From Caenorhabditis elegans (lineage: Eukaryota > Nematoda > Chromadorea > Rhabditida > Rhabditidae), in the NCBI RefSeq assembly GCF_000002985.6, contig NC_003283.11, positions 5,456,001-5,520,000 on the forward strand: a DNA stretch of 64,000 nucleotides. The letters run 5' to 3'. The notes under the pieces were generated by a model. It was not told the DNA's origin, searched no databases, and saw only the letters and a list, made by a program, of their open reading frames with translations. Below are positions 20,343 to 29,696 of the stretch, piece after piece; within the stretch, counting starts at the first letter, position 1; the number at the start of each line of letters is the position of its first letter. The position numbers and the translations under genes are program-made.

Positions 20343-20984
20343 ATGGCGGTTCGAGACCTGCAAAAGGAGGTAAACAGCTTGAAAAAAGAAATCACGCGTC
20401 TGAGACGTCAAAGAAAAAAGATCCGTGAGGAACGCGAGGAAGAGGTGGATGTGTTGAAAACGAGAACCGAAGCCGCAACTGAAATGTGCCAGGTAGCCGG
20501 AGAATTCATCGCACAGAAGATCAAAAGCTGCGACGAGCTGCAGCACGAGAACAGAAGACTCCAGAGAGAAAAAGAGGAAAGAATCTGGTTCCGGGAGGAA
20601 TATGGAAAGCTGCTGCAGCAAAAGACGGAGTACGAGGAGGAACAGAAAAAGATGATTGAAAAGCTCGAAGAAGTGGTACAAGACAAGAACAACATCATCC
20701 ACAACCTACTGGCGAGATCAAATCACTTCGCTATGGAAGTTGGGAGATTGCACGAGCAGCTGTTGGAGCTCCGCGAGCAAGAAGCGGCAAGGGAACAACA
20801 GGAACATGCTGATGGAGTAGTTGAGGATCAGGAAATGGTGGCAGAAGCAAAAATCTTTCCGATTTTCACTTGCCACGTTCACAAACACCGGTTTTTATAT
20901 GTTTTTCGTTTAAAATTTCAAAATTTGCCAAAATTTCCAATTCTTTGTTTTAATTCCATTTTGTATTTCTTTGTTTGTCCTTAA
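20343..20984 (+). CDS. Coiled-coil protein within the retroelement block
   Basis: Up to 213 residues, of which the first about 165 form a nearly continuous coiled coil: LQKEVNSLKKEITRLRRQRK, then ELQHENRRLQREKEE and MIEKLEEVVQDKNNIIHNLL, with leucines in heptads and few helix breakers. After EDQEMVAEAK the reading turns into AT-rich, noncoding-like sequence, so the true end is probably a splice near 20860 or the ORF is truncated. A good acceptor (TATATTTCAG) precedes 21024, but I see no obvious partner donor. It may be an accessory ORF of the retroelement or a captured gene. Confidence 0.55.
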   Translation: MAVRDLQKEVNSLKKEITRLRRQRKKIREEREEEVDVLKTRTEAATEMCQVAGEFIAQKIKSCDELQHENRRLQREKEERIWFREEYGKLLQQKTEYEEEQKKMIEKLEEVVQDKNNIIHNLLARSNHFAMEVGRLHEQLLELREQEAAREQQEHADGVVEDQEMVAEAKIFPIFTCHVHKHRFLYVFRLKFQNLPKFPILCFNSILYFFVCP

Positions 20985-21124
20985 AAAACGTGTTTGAGAG
21001 CACGATAAATACCTATATTTCAGGATCCGGGTTTTTGGTCAGACGTCGGCCGATAGCGGAAGAATGGAAATGGTATAGAGACGGTAAAATTAGCGGCCCA
21101 AACTAATAAAAATTCAAATGCGGA

Positions 21125-21988
21125 ATGCTAAATCGTTCTGGAGTTATTGATTTTCACTGGGGATCCCGATTCTGTAGTTGGATCCAAGTCGAGGAGCTGA
21201 AAAGATTCGTCGTCTCATTATGGCGAACGAATGCTCAATTGACATTGCCGGAACATCACAAATCGATATTCGAAGCGATACAAGGTGGAAGGTTGACGAG
21301 ACAGTTGATGGAGAAACTCAGAATTATCAAGGAAAAACTATGGAAAGAGTTCAGCAAATCATATATAGCAGCATTGAGAGATGTGGAGCGTAATAAGAAG
21401 GCGACGTCGAGGCTGAAACCTGAAATTGGTCAAGTGGTTTTGGTATTCCAGAAATTGCTACCGCGTTATGCATGGCCAATGGCGAGAATCGTGGAGCTGA
21501 ACAGGAAAAATCCGGATGGAGAAGTACAATCTGTAATGGTAAAAATGGGAAAGAGAATTGTCGAGAAACCAGTGAATCTGCTGATTCCACTGGAGAATAC
21601 GGGAATTCGAATTCAAGAAGCTCAGGAAGAGGAAGTTCCAGGCGATGTCATGGCAGCCGAGGACGTGGATGCGGCCGATGAGCAGGAAGCGGGAACAGCT
21701 GAAAATCCAGAAGAAGATATTCCGAAGGAAGGCGCAGTAGCAGAAGAACAGGATGTGGATGTTGACAAGGATCCAGAAGAAGAGCGAGAAAATGGACGTG
21801 CACACCTGAAAAGAGCTGCAAAAACAAGACCTCTCAGAATTCCAGCCAAATTCAGAGAGTTTTCTTTCCCCGGTGTATCGCGCAGACCAGCTCTACGCGA
21901 AGGAAAGGAGGAAGAAATCGATAATCGAGTGCAGAGGAGCGCATTTGCGTCGACAGAAATGCGGCAAAACGTTAGGTTTAAATATTAA
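21125..21988 (+). pseudogene. BEL/Pao integrase C-terminal tail (DUF5641-like) plus acidic tail
   Basis: From about residue 60 the reading gives LMEKLRIIKEKLWKEFSKSY, then RLKPEIGQVVLVFQKLLPRY and AWPMARIVELNRKNPDGEVQ with VEKPVNLLIPLE. This is the SH3-like tail found at the end of Pao integrases (typically x-P-R-x-x-W-P-L-G-R-I-x-E-L and R-P-V-x-x-L-x-P-L). It continues into an Ala/Glu/Asp-rich segment and a basic end. The catalytic D,D-35-E core is missing upstream. The first 30-40 residues are probably not coding, because that DNA is repeated at 23938. Confidence 0.68.
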
Positions 21989-22225
21989 ATTTTGACCTGC
22001 CAGTAATTCCTTTTTTGTGTAAAATTTGTTCATTTACCCGCCAAATTTTATTGTTAATTTGCTCTCTTCATGTTTTATCATCCTTCAATTTCTCAAACTA
22101 TTCATTCCTCCCGCTGAACCCACCTAGGGGTAGGTAGGGAGTTTTATTCCGGTCTCTCTATTTCCTCTTTTAACTCCCTTCACTACTTGTTCAACTGGAA
22201 TGCTTCATTCTCATCAAATTGCACC

Positions 22226-23890
22226 TCACAGCGCCTCAGATCGGGAGAGAAGAGCTAAAAAAGTGGTTTTGGCGCGGGAGCGCATTTGCTGCAGACGTCG
22301 CACAAATTGGAATTAACGTATAGCAAAACAGTAAAATATCGTCTTTTTGCTGGATTTTAGGGATTTTAAAGCAATTTTCAACATGCGGGACCGCCCAGGG
22401 ACTGTTCGCGATGCGATTTACTTCATTTTAACATAAATTTTTTCCCAAATAAGCTCGAAATGAGCTCTGAATTTCGGCGGATCTGAAAATTTTTTTTGAA
22501 CAAAAACAGAATTTTGCAAATAAAAATTGATTTTAGAGCAATTTATTGCATAGATGTTTAATATTAGAATTTTTATTAATAGTTTGAATCTTTCTAAAGA
22601 GTTTTAGTCATTAATTTGACTGATAACACAGAAAAATGATTTTTCTTTACAACGAAATCGATAAAAAAGTAAAGCAACATTTATCAAGGGAAATCTTCTA
22701 AAATTGGTTGAAAAACTTTTATGAAATCCAAGATTTCACTAGAATAAAGCTACAAATTAATCAAAATCACTAAAAATACAAATAGTTCTGATCAAATTTC
22801 AATGTTCCAATCTACCAATGGATCTATGCCACGCCAAATTTTTTAATGTAAGTGTTGCTCTCCAATTTTCCTTAAAAAATGGCTCAACTACTCACATAAA
22901 TGATCAAATTAACATTTTTTACAAGTTTGGTGTAATATTTTCTTTTCCTTAATAAGAAACCATCAGGTTCTTCCTACCCTCTACGGCTCTAAATACCTTA
23001 ACTTCGACAACTCCTATCTTTTCGGAGAGGCGAGATATCAAAAAGTGATCAACTGAAAACTTGTTGAGCACATCAAAAACTATGATATTCAATTTAACCT
23101 ACGTTTTTATCTTTCAAGATTGGGGAGTTAGACTTACATTTGTATTGCATACTTTTTATTATTCTACTGGCTGCTCTAACTTCCTCATCTTAAGAGATAA
23201 ACACATGATTTTAATTAATTATTATAGTTTTTGATGTGTTCTACAATTTCTTAGTTAATCACTTTTTGATATCTTGCCTCTCTGAGGAGATAGGAGTTGT
23301 CGAAGTTACAGTATCTATAGCTATGCGCATATGAAGAATCATATGGATTCTCCTCATGCTAAACTGCTTATCATCTGATTTTTGTGGGAAACAATGATTC
23401 AAAAATGTTTTTTCAAATGATCAAACAAGTTTTGATTTAATCTGAACATTTAGTGTTGGTTTAGTGAAGATCAACTGCCAACTAAACAGTTTCCGTTGAT
23501 GTGGGCATTTTTGAGCAATTTCAAGATTTGAAACCGTGTTATTTCTTTCAAGCTGCCGTTTAAAAATTGGAATCAAACATATTGATGCTTGAAAAAATTT
23601 GTTTCGCGTAGAAATTTTGTCATAGAGTTATCTTGTTCTAATCGGTTCGAAAATCAATGAAAAATCAGCCAAATATTGAATCTGTTCAATAAAATGTTTT
23701 AAAAAATTATTTTTAAGCTATAATAATCCCAATATTGAATTATTTTTTCCAAATTTCATCTTGAAAACTCGAATAATCGAGAAATTTCGTCTGAAACTCA
23801 TTTAATACCGTAAAAGTGTGCAAGCGCGCTCCGTTGGACTTTTCAATTCTCGATTTCCACAACTCTCCCGATTTGAGGCGCTGTGCACCT
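22226..23890. mobile_element. Palindromic DNA element inserted in the retroelement
   Basis: The left end CACAGCGCCTCAGATCGGGA and the right end read inverted (CACAGCGCCTCAAATCGGGA) match over about 27 bp, with GGAGCGC words just inside each arm. The 1.66-kb interior is AT-rich without a coding ORF, so this is a non-autonomous element. It separates the retroelement body from a short repeated fragment at 23938-24060. The target-site duplication is unclear. Confidence 0.65.
22990..23318. mobile_element. Inner MITE with about 95-bp inverted arms
   Basis: Left arm 22995-23090 and right arm 23222-23318 are inverted copies (shared words ACTTCGACAACTCCTATCT, GATATCAAAAAGTGAT, CACATCAAAAACTAT) with about 85-90 percent match by eye. 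The spacer is about 130 bp with no ORF. It is nested inside the 22226-23890 element. Confidence 0.8.
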
Positions 23891-23937
23891 TAATTGTATT
23901 CAAACACTTTATTGTATCAAACCAAATAGTACTCTCA

Positions 23938-24060
23938 ATAAATGGAAATGCGGAAGGCTAAATCGTTCTGAATTTATTGATTTCACTGGGGATCCCGCTT
24001 CTGGATCGGATCCAAGTCGAGGAGCTGAAATAATTCATCGTCTCTTTATGGCGAGCGACA
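23938..24060 (+). repeat. Second copy of a retroelement segment
   Basis: This stretch repeats 21112-21240 (shared words AAATGCGGA, GCTAAATCGTTCTG, CACTGGGGATCCCG, GGATCCAAGTCGAGGAGCTG, TTATGGCGA) at about 85 percent identity. It is cut sharply at its right end, where mariner-like sequence begins. Confidence 0.8.
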
Positions 24061-24680
24061 TAGCATATAAAAATGTTCTGTGTCGACACTGGCGCCTAGC
24101 AAGAACCTTTGAATATTTCATGAATTCAACTTTGCGAAATTTACTCAGTTTTTTTGGTTTCGCAAGGCGTAACGATCCACAAAATCATCCGAGCTCAATT
24201 TTCTAAAAAAATTCTGGAAAGTCAGGTCAAAACGTCTCGAAAAATACTAAAATGAATTTTTCTGCATACTGCTACTCGCCGCTCACATATATCTTTCTGG
24301 CGACTATGCCATTCAAGACTTAACCTACTGCCGCAGTCCATGACAGAAATACCGTGATAGAAATTATTTGGATATTTGTTTTTAAAGAATCTCTAGACCA
24401 AGAGCATTCTTTGAACTATAAAAACTTGTAAGATACTTGATGGATTCCTCGAGAAAAATGTAGAAATCCTGCAGAATGCCGACTTGCGTGCCATAAAGAT
24501 CGTGATCTCAAAAGTTCTGAAGGCCTGCAGCAATGTGGATGGGGATATTTTGAAAATCCAAAACGTTAATCTGGTCAGTATTTTATGGAGAACAAAACTT
24601 GTACAAATTGATATAATAACTCTCTCCACTAGTAAAGTTATAGAGCTGCAAACGTGTTACCATACTTTTGGCCCACCCTG
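24061..24680 (+). mobile_element. 5'-truncated mariner-like element
   Basis: The sequence matches 11393-12012 of the other copy at about 95 percent and ends in the same inverted repeat (read inward CAGGGTGGGCCAAAAGTATG), followed by TA. The first about 330 bp, including the left terminal repeat, are missing, so it cannot be mobilised. The same transposase C-terminal scrap (KVLKACSNVDGDILK) is present. Confidence 0.85.
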
Positions 24681-24714
24681 TATGCTAGAAAACAACTGAA
24701 AACGTTTGAATTTC

Positions 24715-24790
24715 TGATTTTGTCGCCAAAAACCTAGCGAGACCCAACGTCAAGGGGCGGAGCACATTTTTCTGCGTCTCAATAATAATA
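24715..24790. repeat. Fragment of the GAGACCCAACG/GGCGGAGC palindromic repeat
   Basis: It carries GCGAGACCCAACG, GGGGCGGAGCACATTTTTCT and GCGTCTCAATAATA, the arm words of fuller copies at about 45060, 46331 and 55125. It starts right after the truncated mariner element and overlaps the last codons of Srg copy C. Confidence 0.8.
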
Positions 24791-26415
24791 ATTGATTTGA
24801 AATAGCGAAAACAGGCGCCAAATAATAATTTCTTTGACAACACTTTGGTAAAAATTGTCGTTGAACATTGCTGTCAAAAAATAGAAGAACGGGAGGCAGA
24901 GAGAATGTCATCTGAAAACGTTCTTTAATTATTTGGAAAAAAAAAGTCTAACGGCCTACTAAATCCGAGGAGAAAACCATCAAAGTTTGATTGATCCCAA
25001 TAATGAAATCTGGGAAAAAGTTCCAGAAAGAATTCAATGAAGTGAGAACACTCCATAATAAAATTCCAGCAAACACGACGCAGTGGACAATTGCGATATG
25101 TGTGAGTTTTTTGGCAATTTTCTCATACATTGCAGAAAGGGCTGAAAAATTATGACTATTATAATTTCATACCTCTTCTTTGAAAATGTATGGGGTATTA
25201 TGAATCAGGGGTAGGCGGCAAAAAATTTTTTCCGGCAATCGGCAAATCAGCAAATCGCCGTAATTAAAATTTCCGGCAAATCGGCAAACCGGCAATTTGC
25301 TCATTTGCCGAATTTGTCGACGAAAAAAATTGCCGAACGGCAAAACCACCCCTGTTAGAAATCATGTTACAATTTATTCAGACATTTTCTAAACTTTAAT
25401 CTTTTTCATACCTTGCTTATTTTTATTAATGATTACAGATGTCTTAATTCCCAGTACACAAATAATTATGAAATAAATTATAGTGAATATAGCCGTCGTA
25501 TTGGTTGCCGTTTTAACTAATTCCGGATTTCTGGTTCTCATTAATGTGTCGTTCAAAATATGAACTTCATTGGTAAATCCGAACCAAATCGTAGTTGGTA
25601 AAAAACTGTATAATGCAAATGCCAGCCCGCAGAAGATGTAGGATTTTGACCAGAACTGAAAATTTTATAACTTTCCAAGATTATCGGAATTTATGTCCGA
25701 ACTTATAAATTTCCTCAATTCCCAAAAATTTAATTTTTGAAAGATGTGGGATGTGATGCCTGGCTTAATGCTTAGGTTTAGGCTCAGGTTTAGGCTCAAG
25801 CTGAGCAGGGTGGACAACCCAACTTTCAAGGGATTTCCAGAAAAAAAGAGCAAATTGTGAAAATATCAAAATCTGATGTGCGAAGACTGTAAATCTTCCA
25901 AAATCCCATAAAACTCTACAAAGCCACTGAAAATGCACCAAATTTAGTTTAGGACACATTTACTACCTTTTCACAAGATTGTGGCCACCAAAATGATGAT
26001 ATTCGGTGAACAGTCAGTGAAGCAGCCGACAGAAATTGTATATGCAAAAACCACCATGTGAAATATTTGGTCCACGCCAAAAATCCCGGTATTAATTCTT
26101 CAACGAACTTCAAAAAGAATATACAAGACGGATGCATCTCCATTCGAACTGCAATCCACGTGTTCAAGTAGACGAATGTGTTCTGGAAAAGTGGTAGATC
26201 GGTCCTGTCACAAAGAAAAATATTACAGTTAGCAAAGCCAACTGAACTAGTCTATAAAATGAATTCGCATAAACTTTCGAGATCCCTAACAAAAATTGAA
26301 AGCATATCAAAAGCATGAATGATGGAATACCGTAGACCAATTCTATAATTGTAAGTATTTGTACAGTTGGGTCCAGCTTGACGTCTTCCAGTGAAATTGT
26401 GAAATTTCCAGACAT
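24750..26415 (-). CDS. Srg-family chemoreceptor (copy C)
   Basis: Exons 26227-26415, 25967-26182, 25412-25655, 24960-25141 and 24750-24911 give 330 residues. The first four exons have the same lengths as in the other copies. Marks: ISLEDVKLDPTVQILTIIEL, YGIPSFMLLICF, NTFVYLNTWIAVRMEMHPSC, KYFTWWFLHIQFLS, HRISSFWWPQ, YEKIAKKLTHIA, MTFSLPPVLLFFDSNVQRQF. It is the closest paralogue of copy B. The last exon is longer than in the others. Its final about 14 residues (ending RRRKMCSAP) and stop codon come from an interspersed repeat that has replaced the original 3' end. Intron 3 contains a TTGCCGG-type repeat (about 25200-25345). Confidence 0.87.
25200..25345. repeat. TTGCCGG-type interspersed repeat in an Srg intron
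   Basis: Repeated words TTTCCGGCAA, CGGCAAATCGGCAAACCGGC and TTTGCCGAATTTGTCGA. The same family occurs at 36890-37330 and 63390-63770. Confidence 0.75.
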
Positions 26416-27085
26416 TTTCACGAGCAAAGAATAACACAAAATGAATACGAAACTAAACGTGATAATGAAGCCATTTTCTCGTTTCGAGCATTATTCTGTG
26501 AGCTCATATTCCGCCGGGACCTGTGAGTGCACAATTCTGAGCTCTAATTTCGTACCCTTGATTATTCATATCAGTGTGTACTTCGATTCTTAGACGTGAT
26601 GTTTCATCTGATTCATTCGCTTTTTAATTTTGTTATCTGATGACGCATGCGGTGTCTAATTCCAATTTATAATTAACATTAATTCCTAAAGAACTAGAGC
26701 ATACTGAATTTGTTAGTTCCAAAAGAATACAAATATAACAAAGGTTAGCTGCCATGGGCTAACCCAGAATACTTTTTAAATAATCAAAAATATGCGAAAA
26801 ACCACTTTGGAGGGGGGCAATTTTACGGGAATCTAAAGTAGTAAAAAAATGCACGCAAATAACTTCAGGTCAATTTTTTTTGGGTTTCAAGTGCACCCAC
26901 ATTTTTCGAATGACATAGGCTTCATTTAGAAGTCTAAAAGTGACCTGGTATAATTTTATTGCTAGTAGAAATTATTTTGAACAACACATTTATTACTTGT
27001 TGCTTATAGAGGTTAAAATTAAGAGGTAAAATCCATATTCAGATAAATAAAAAATAAACAGTGGAAAATTTATATGCACATGAAT
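26416..27085. other. Spacer between Srg copies C and D
   Basis: The first about 200 bp repeat the upstream block of copy B (see 9480-9640). The rest is AT-rich with no exon or named repeat. Confidence 0.55.
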
Positions 27086-28966
27086 TTAGTGGGAAACAAC
27101 CATTACAGTTGAGACAGTCGTTTTCTTTTTAAGCCTTTTTGGTAGAATTTGCCGTTTTACATTGCTGTCAAAAACGAGTAGAATATAAGGCAGTGATAGC
27201 GTCATCTAAAAGTTTTATTTATTTATTTTCACAACCAATATGTAGACTTACCAAATCAGAAGAATACAGCAACAAAGGCTGAATGAATCTTAATAGGAAG
27301 TCGGGGAGAAGTCGGAACAAGTTATTTAATGAAGTGAGAACAGTCCATGACAAAACTCCAGTAAAAACAATGCAATAGGTTATAGCAATTCTTGTAAGCT
27401 TTTTGGAAACTGTCTCATGCATAGTGGAGAGAACTGAAAATATGTTAATTCTAGTCTAGTTATATTAGAGTTGGATCAGATATTCTATAAAATCCTATTA
27501 AACATACTTTGTTGCTGTTTACTGAAGTATGCAGATGCCATGACTCCCAAAGCAATGAAAATGATAAAATATAATACAGTGAATATTGCGGTGACGTTAT
27601 TGGCTTTTGCAAGAACTTCAGGGTATACAATCGTTACAAGTGTTTCATTTTGAATTTCCACTTTGATGGCAAAGTCGAGCCAGAAAAATGTTGGAAGGAA
27701 ACTGTATAATGCAAATGCTAGACCACAATGAAGGTAGTATTTTGACCAGAACTGAACGAATATATTTTGAATTTGTGGATGGAGGTTTTTTATTTTTGCA
27801 CAGTATTTTTTCATCTGTTTCGACAGTCAAATTTTCTGATTTTATGCCCGAAACTTACCATTTGCCGAAAGAATTTTCCGAACACAAATGCCAACTTTGA
27901 GCCAGTTTTTGAAATCTTTCTCGACATTTTTAATTAACATGAAATTTATTTTCAAACTGACTAGTGAGCAAATATTTTCTTATGCTTCTACGTTTATTTT
28001 TGTTACAACATATAAAATGGAATGGACAGTTTTGTAAATTCGTTGGGGAGATTTACAGCTTGCCCCTAATGTGTAAGAGCTGCTTGCCTTCTATTAAAAT
28101 TATAAAATTTCTAGAAAACATCTTTAAAGGTGAAGTTTCAAAATTCAATTCTTAAATATTCACTAATCTCCCTGTTTGAATCCCCTCGAAAATGAAAAGC
28201 CACGCACAATTTAGAACCAATCGGCGACTTCGAACTCTGCACCATCCGTTTGATTGGTCGGAACGTGGGTGGAGCGAATCGCTGATTGGTCGTGCAGTTC
28301 TCATTTTGGAGAAAATTCAAACCGAGAGATTAATGCATTTTTGCAGTTCTCTTCGATGATTTTTCTGAATTCCAGGCTATTCCAATTTTTTTAAACAGTT
28401 AGGAAATTTAATTTTAAGAATCAGGTTTTAGTGTCAATTTGAAATTTTTTAGAACCAGATAAATATAATATTTATGCTGAAACTATTAATATAATGCTTT
28501 TAAATAATATTAATTACCTTATCATATTTATATGGCCAATAAATTGCAGAAATTCTGTGAACAGTCAACGAAGCTGCCGATAAAAATTGAATGTGGAGAA
28601 ACCACCAGGCAAAATATTTGGTCCATGTCAAAAAACCCGGCACAGATTTTTCGATGAATTTCAGAATGAAAATACAGAACGGGAGAAGTTCCAGTCGGAG
28701 CGACAGCAAGGTGTTTGTGTAGACCAAAAGGTTCTGGAAAAATATATTTTAATCACTGTGAAAATAAAATAAACTACAATTAATAAATCCATCTGCACCA
28801 GTTTGTAAAACGCATTTTTGTAAACTTTAGAGAATCCCATTAAAAATAGGAAACATATCATCATAACTAAAGACGGAATACCACAGAATAATTCGACAAT
28901 GTTGACTATTGTGTCAGATAGATCAAACTTGCCATTTTCTAAAGAAATCGTTCTGTTAACAGACAT
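27086..28966 (-). CDS. Srg-family chemoreceptor (copy D)
   Basis: Exons 28778-28966, 28518-28733, 27508-27751, 27252-27433 and 27086-27205 give 316 residues with the same exon lengths as copies A-C. Marks: GIPSLVMMICFLFLMGFSKV, AFYKLVQMDLLI, NLLVYTNTLLSLRLE, KYFAWWFLHIQFLS, FWSKYYLHCGLAFALYSFLP, the VSKKLTRIA loop and MTLSLPYILLVFDSNVKRQI. It is the most diverged of the four. Intron 2 (27752-28517) carries a MITE at about 28140-28335. Confidence 0.86.
28140..28335. mobile_element. MITE with GATTGGTC core, copy 1
   Basis: The sequence contains CTGATTGGTCG, CGAACTCTGCACCATCCG and CGTGGGTGGAGCG between AT-rich inverted ends (CTAATCTC.C.GTTTGAAT and ATTCAAACCGAGAGATTA). A relative in the opposite orientation lies at 43612-43775. 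It sits in an Srg intron. Confidence 0.75.
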
Positions 28967-29696
28967 TTTGAGAACTATGGAAAGAGTAATACAAAATAAT
29001 GAAATGTTTTGAGAAAATAAGTTACAATTTTGGTAAAAGCTATATCAATTAGAATCCTCTCGGGGCTGGAGATTAGTCAGATGACTAGAATTTTCGACTA
29101 ATTGAAAGCTGCTTGTGTAGTTTTGACAAATAAATAAAAATAGAATTATGAATCGAATACTTTGAAGTAGCGTATGTGGGTTTTTAGCCCTAAATGACTA
29201 AAATAACTGTGAAATTTTTAATAGAAATTTTCAAAAAAATCAAAACGATTAGCAGGACTCTAGAGGAAACATATTGGCAGAACAGAAAGAAAAATTAAAA
29301 TAGTTAAAATTTTTTCTGAATTAAAAAACTTTTTTGTCTAACATTTTTCAATTTTCGTCTAATTTTTGCTTTTTTTTGCACATTTCTAGCACAGTGCACA
29401 GCTTGAGATGAGATTGACTAAAACCGACCATTTATATGCAAAATTAGTAGATTTTCCAATTTTTTAAAACTAATATCTGGGTTCAAACAAACTTTTTCAA
29501 AAATCCCCGTAGCCATTTTGTTGCAAATTTTGTGTTTTTTCAGAATTTTACAACAAAATTTGAAAAGGTTTCATATCCGCTGAGTTCAAGCAGAAAAAGT
29601 AGATTTTCAGTCATACATTTTAGTATAACATGGAATAAATAATAATTTATTATCAAAAAGCACCCTAACAATAAAAAAAGAGTATCAAAGTTTGAA
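28967..29696. other. Spacer between Srg copy D and the ground-like gene
   Basis: About 730 bp, AT-rich, probably the promoter of copy D and the 3' end of the ground-like gene. No exon or repeat was recognised. Confidence 0.5.

Larger units (their letters stand above)
17880..22222 (+). mobile_element. BEL/Pao-type retrotransposon remnant
   Basis: The block has a gag-like ORF (18003-19772) and, 1.4 kb later, the C-terminal DUF5641-like tail of a BEL/Pao integrase (within 21125-21988). Protease, reverse transcriptase, RNase H and the integrase core are not detectable in any frame between them, so the pol gene has been deleted. A coiled-coil ORF with a TATA-like box sits in the gap. GC content and codon use differ from the neighbouring worm genes. 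The long terminal repeats were not resolved, so the outer limits are approximate; the right side is interrupted by another element at about 22226. Confidence 0.7.

Noticed and set aside
20408-20704. Antisense Ser/Phe-rich frame opposite the coiled-coil ORF
   Set aside because: A typical mirror of a Glu/Lys-rich coiled coil.
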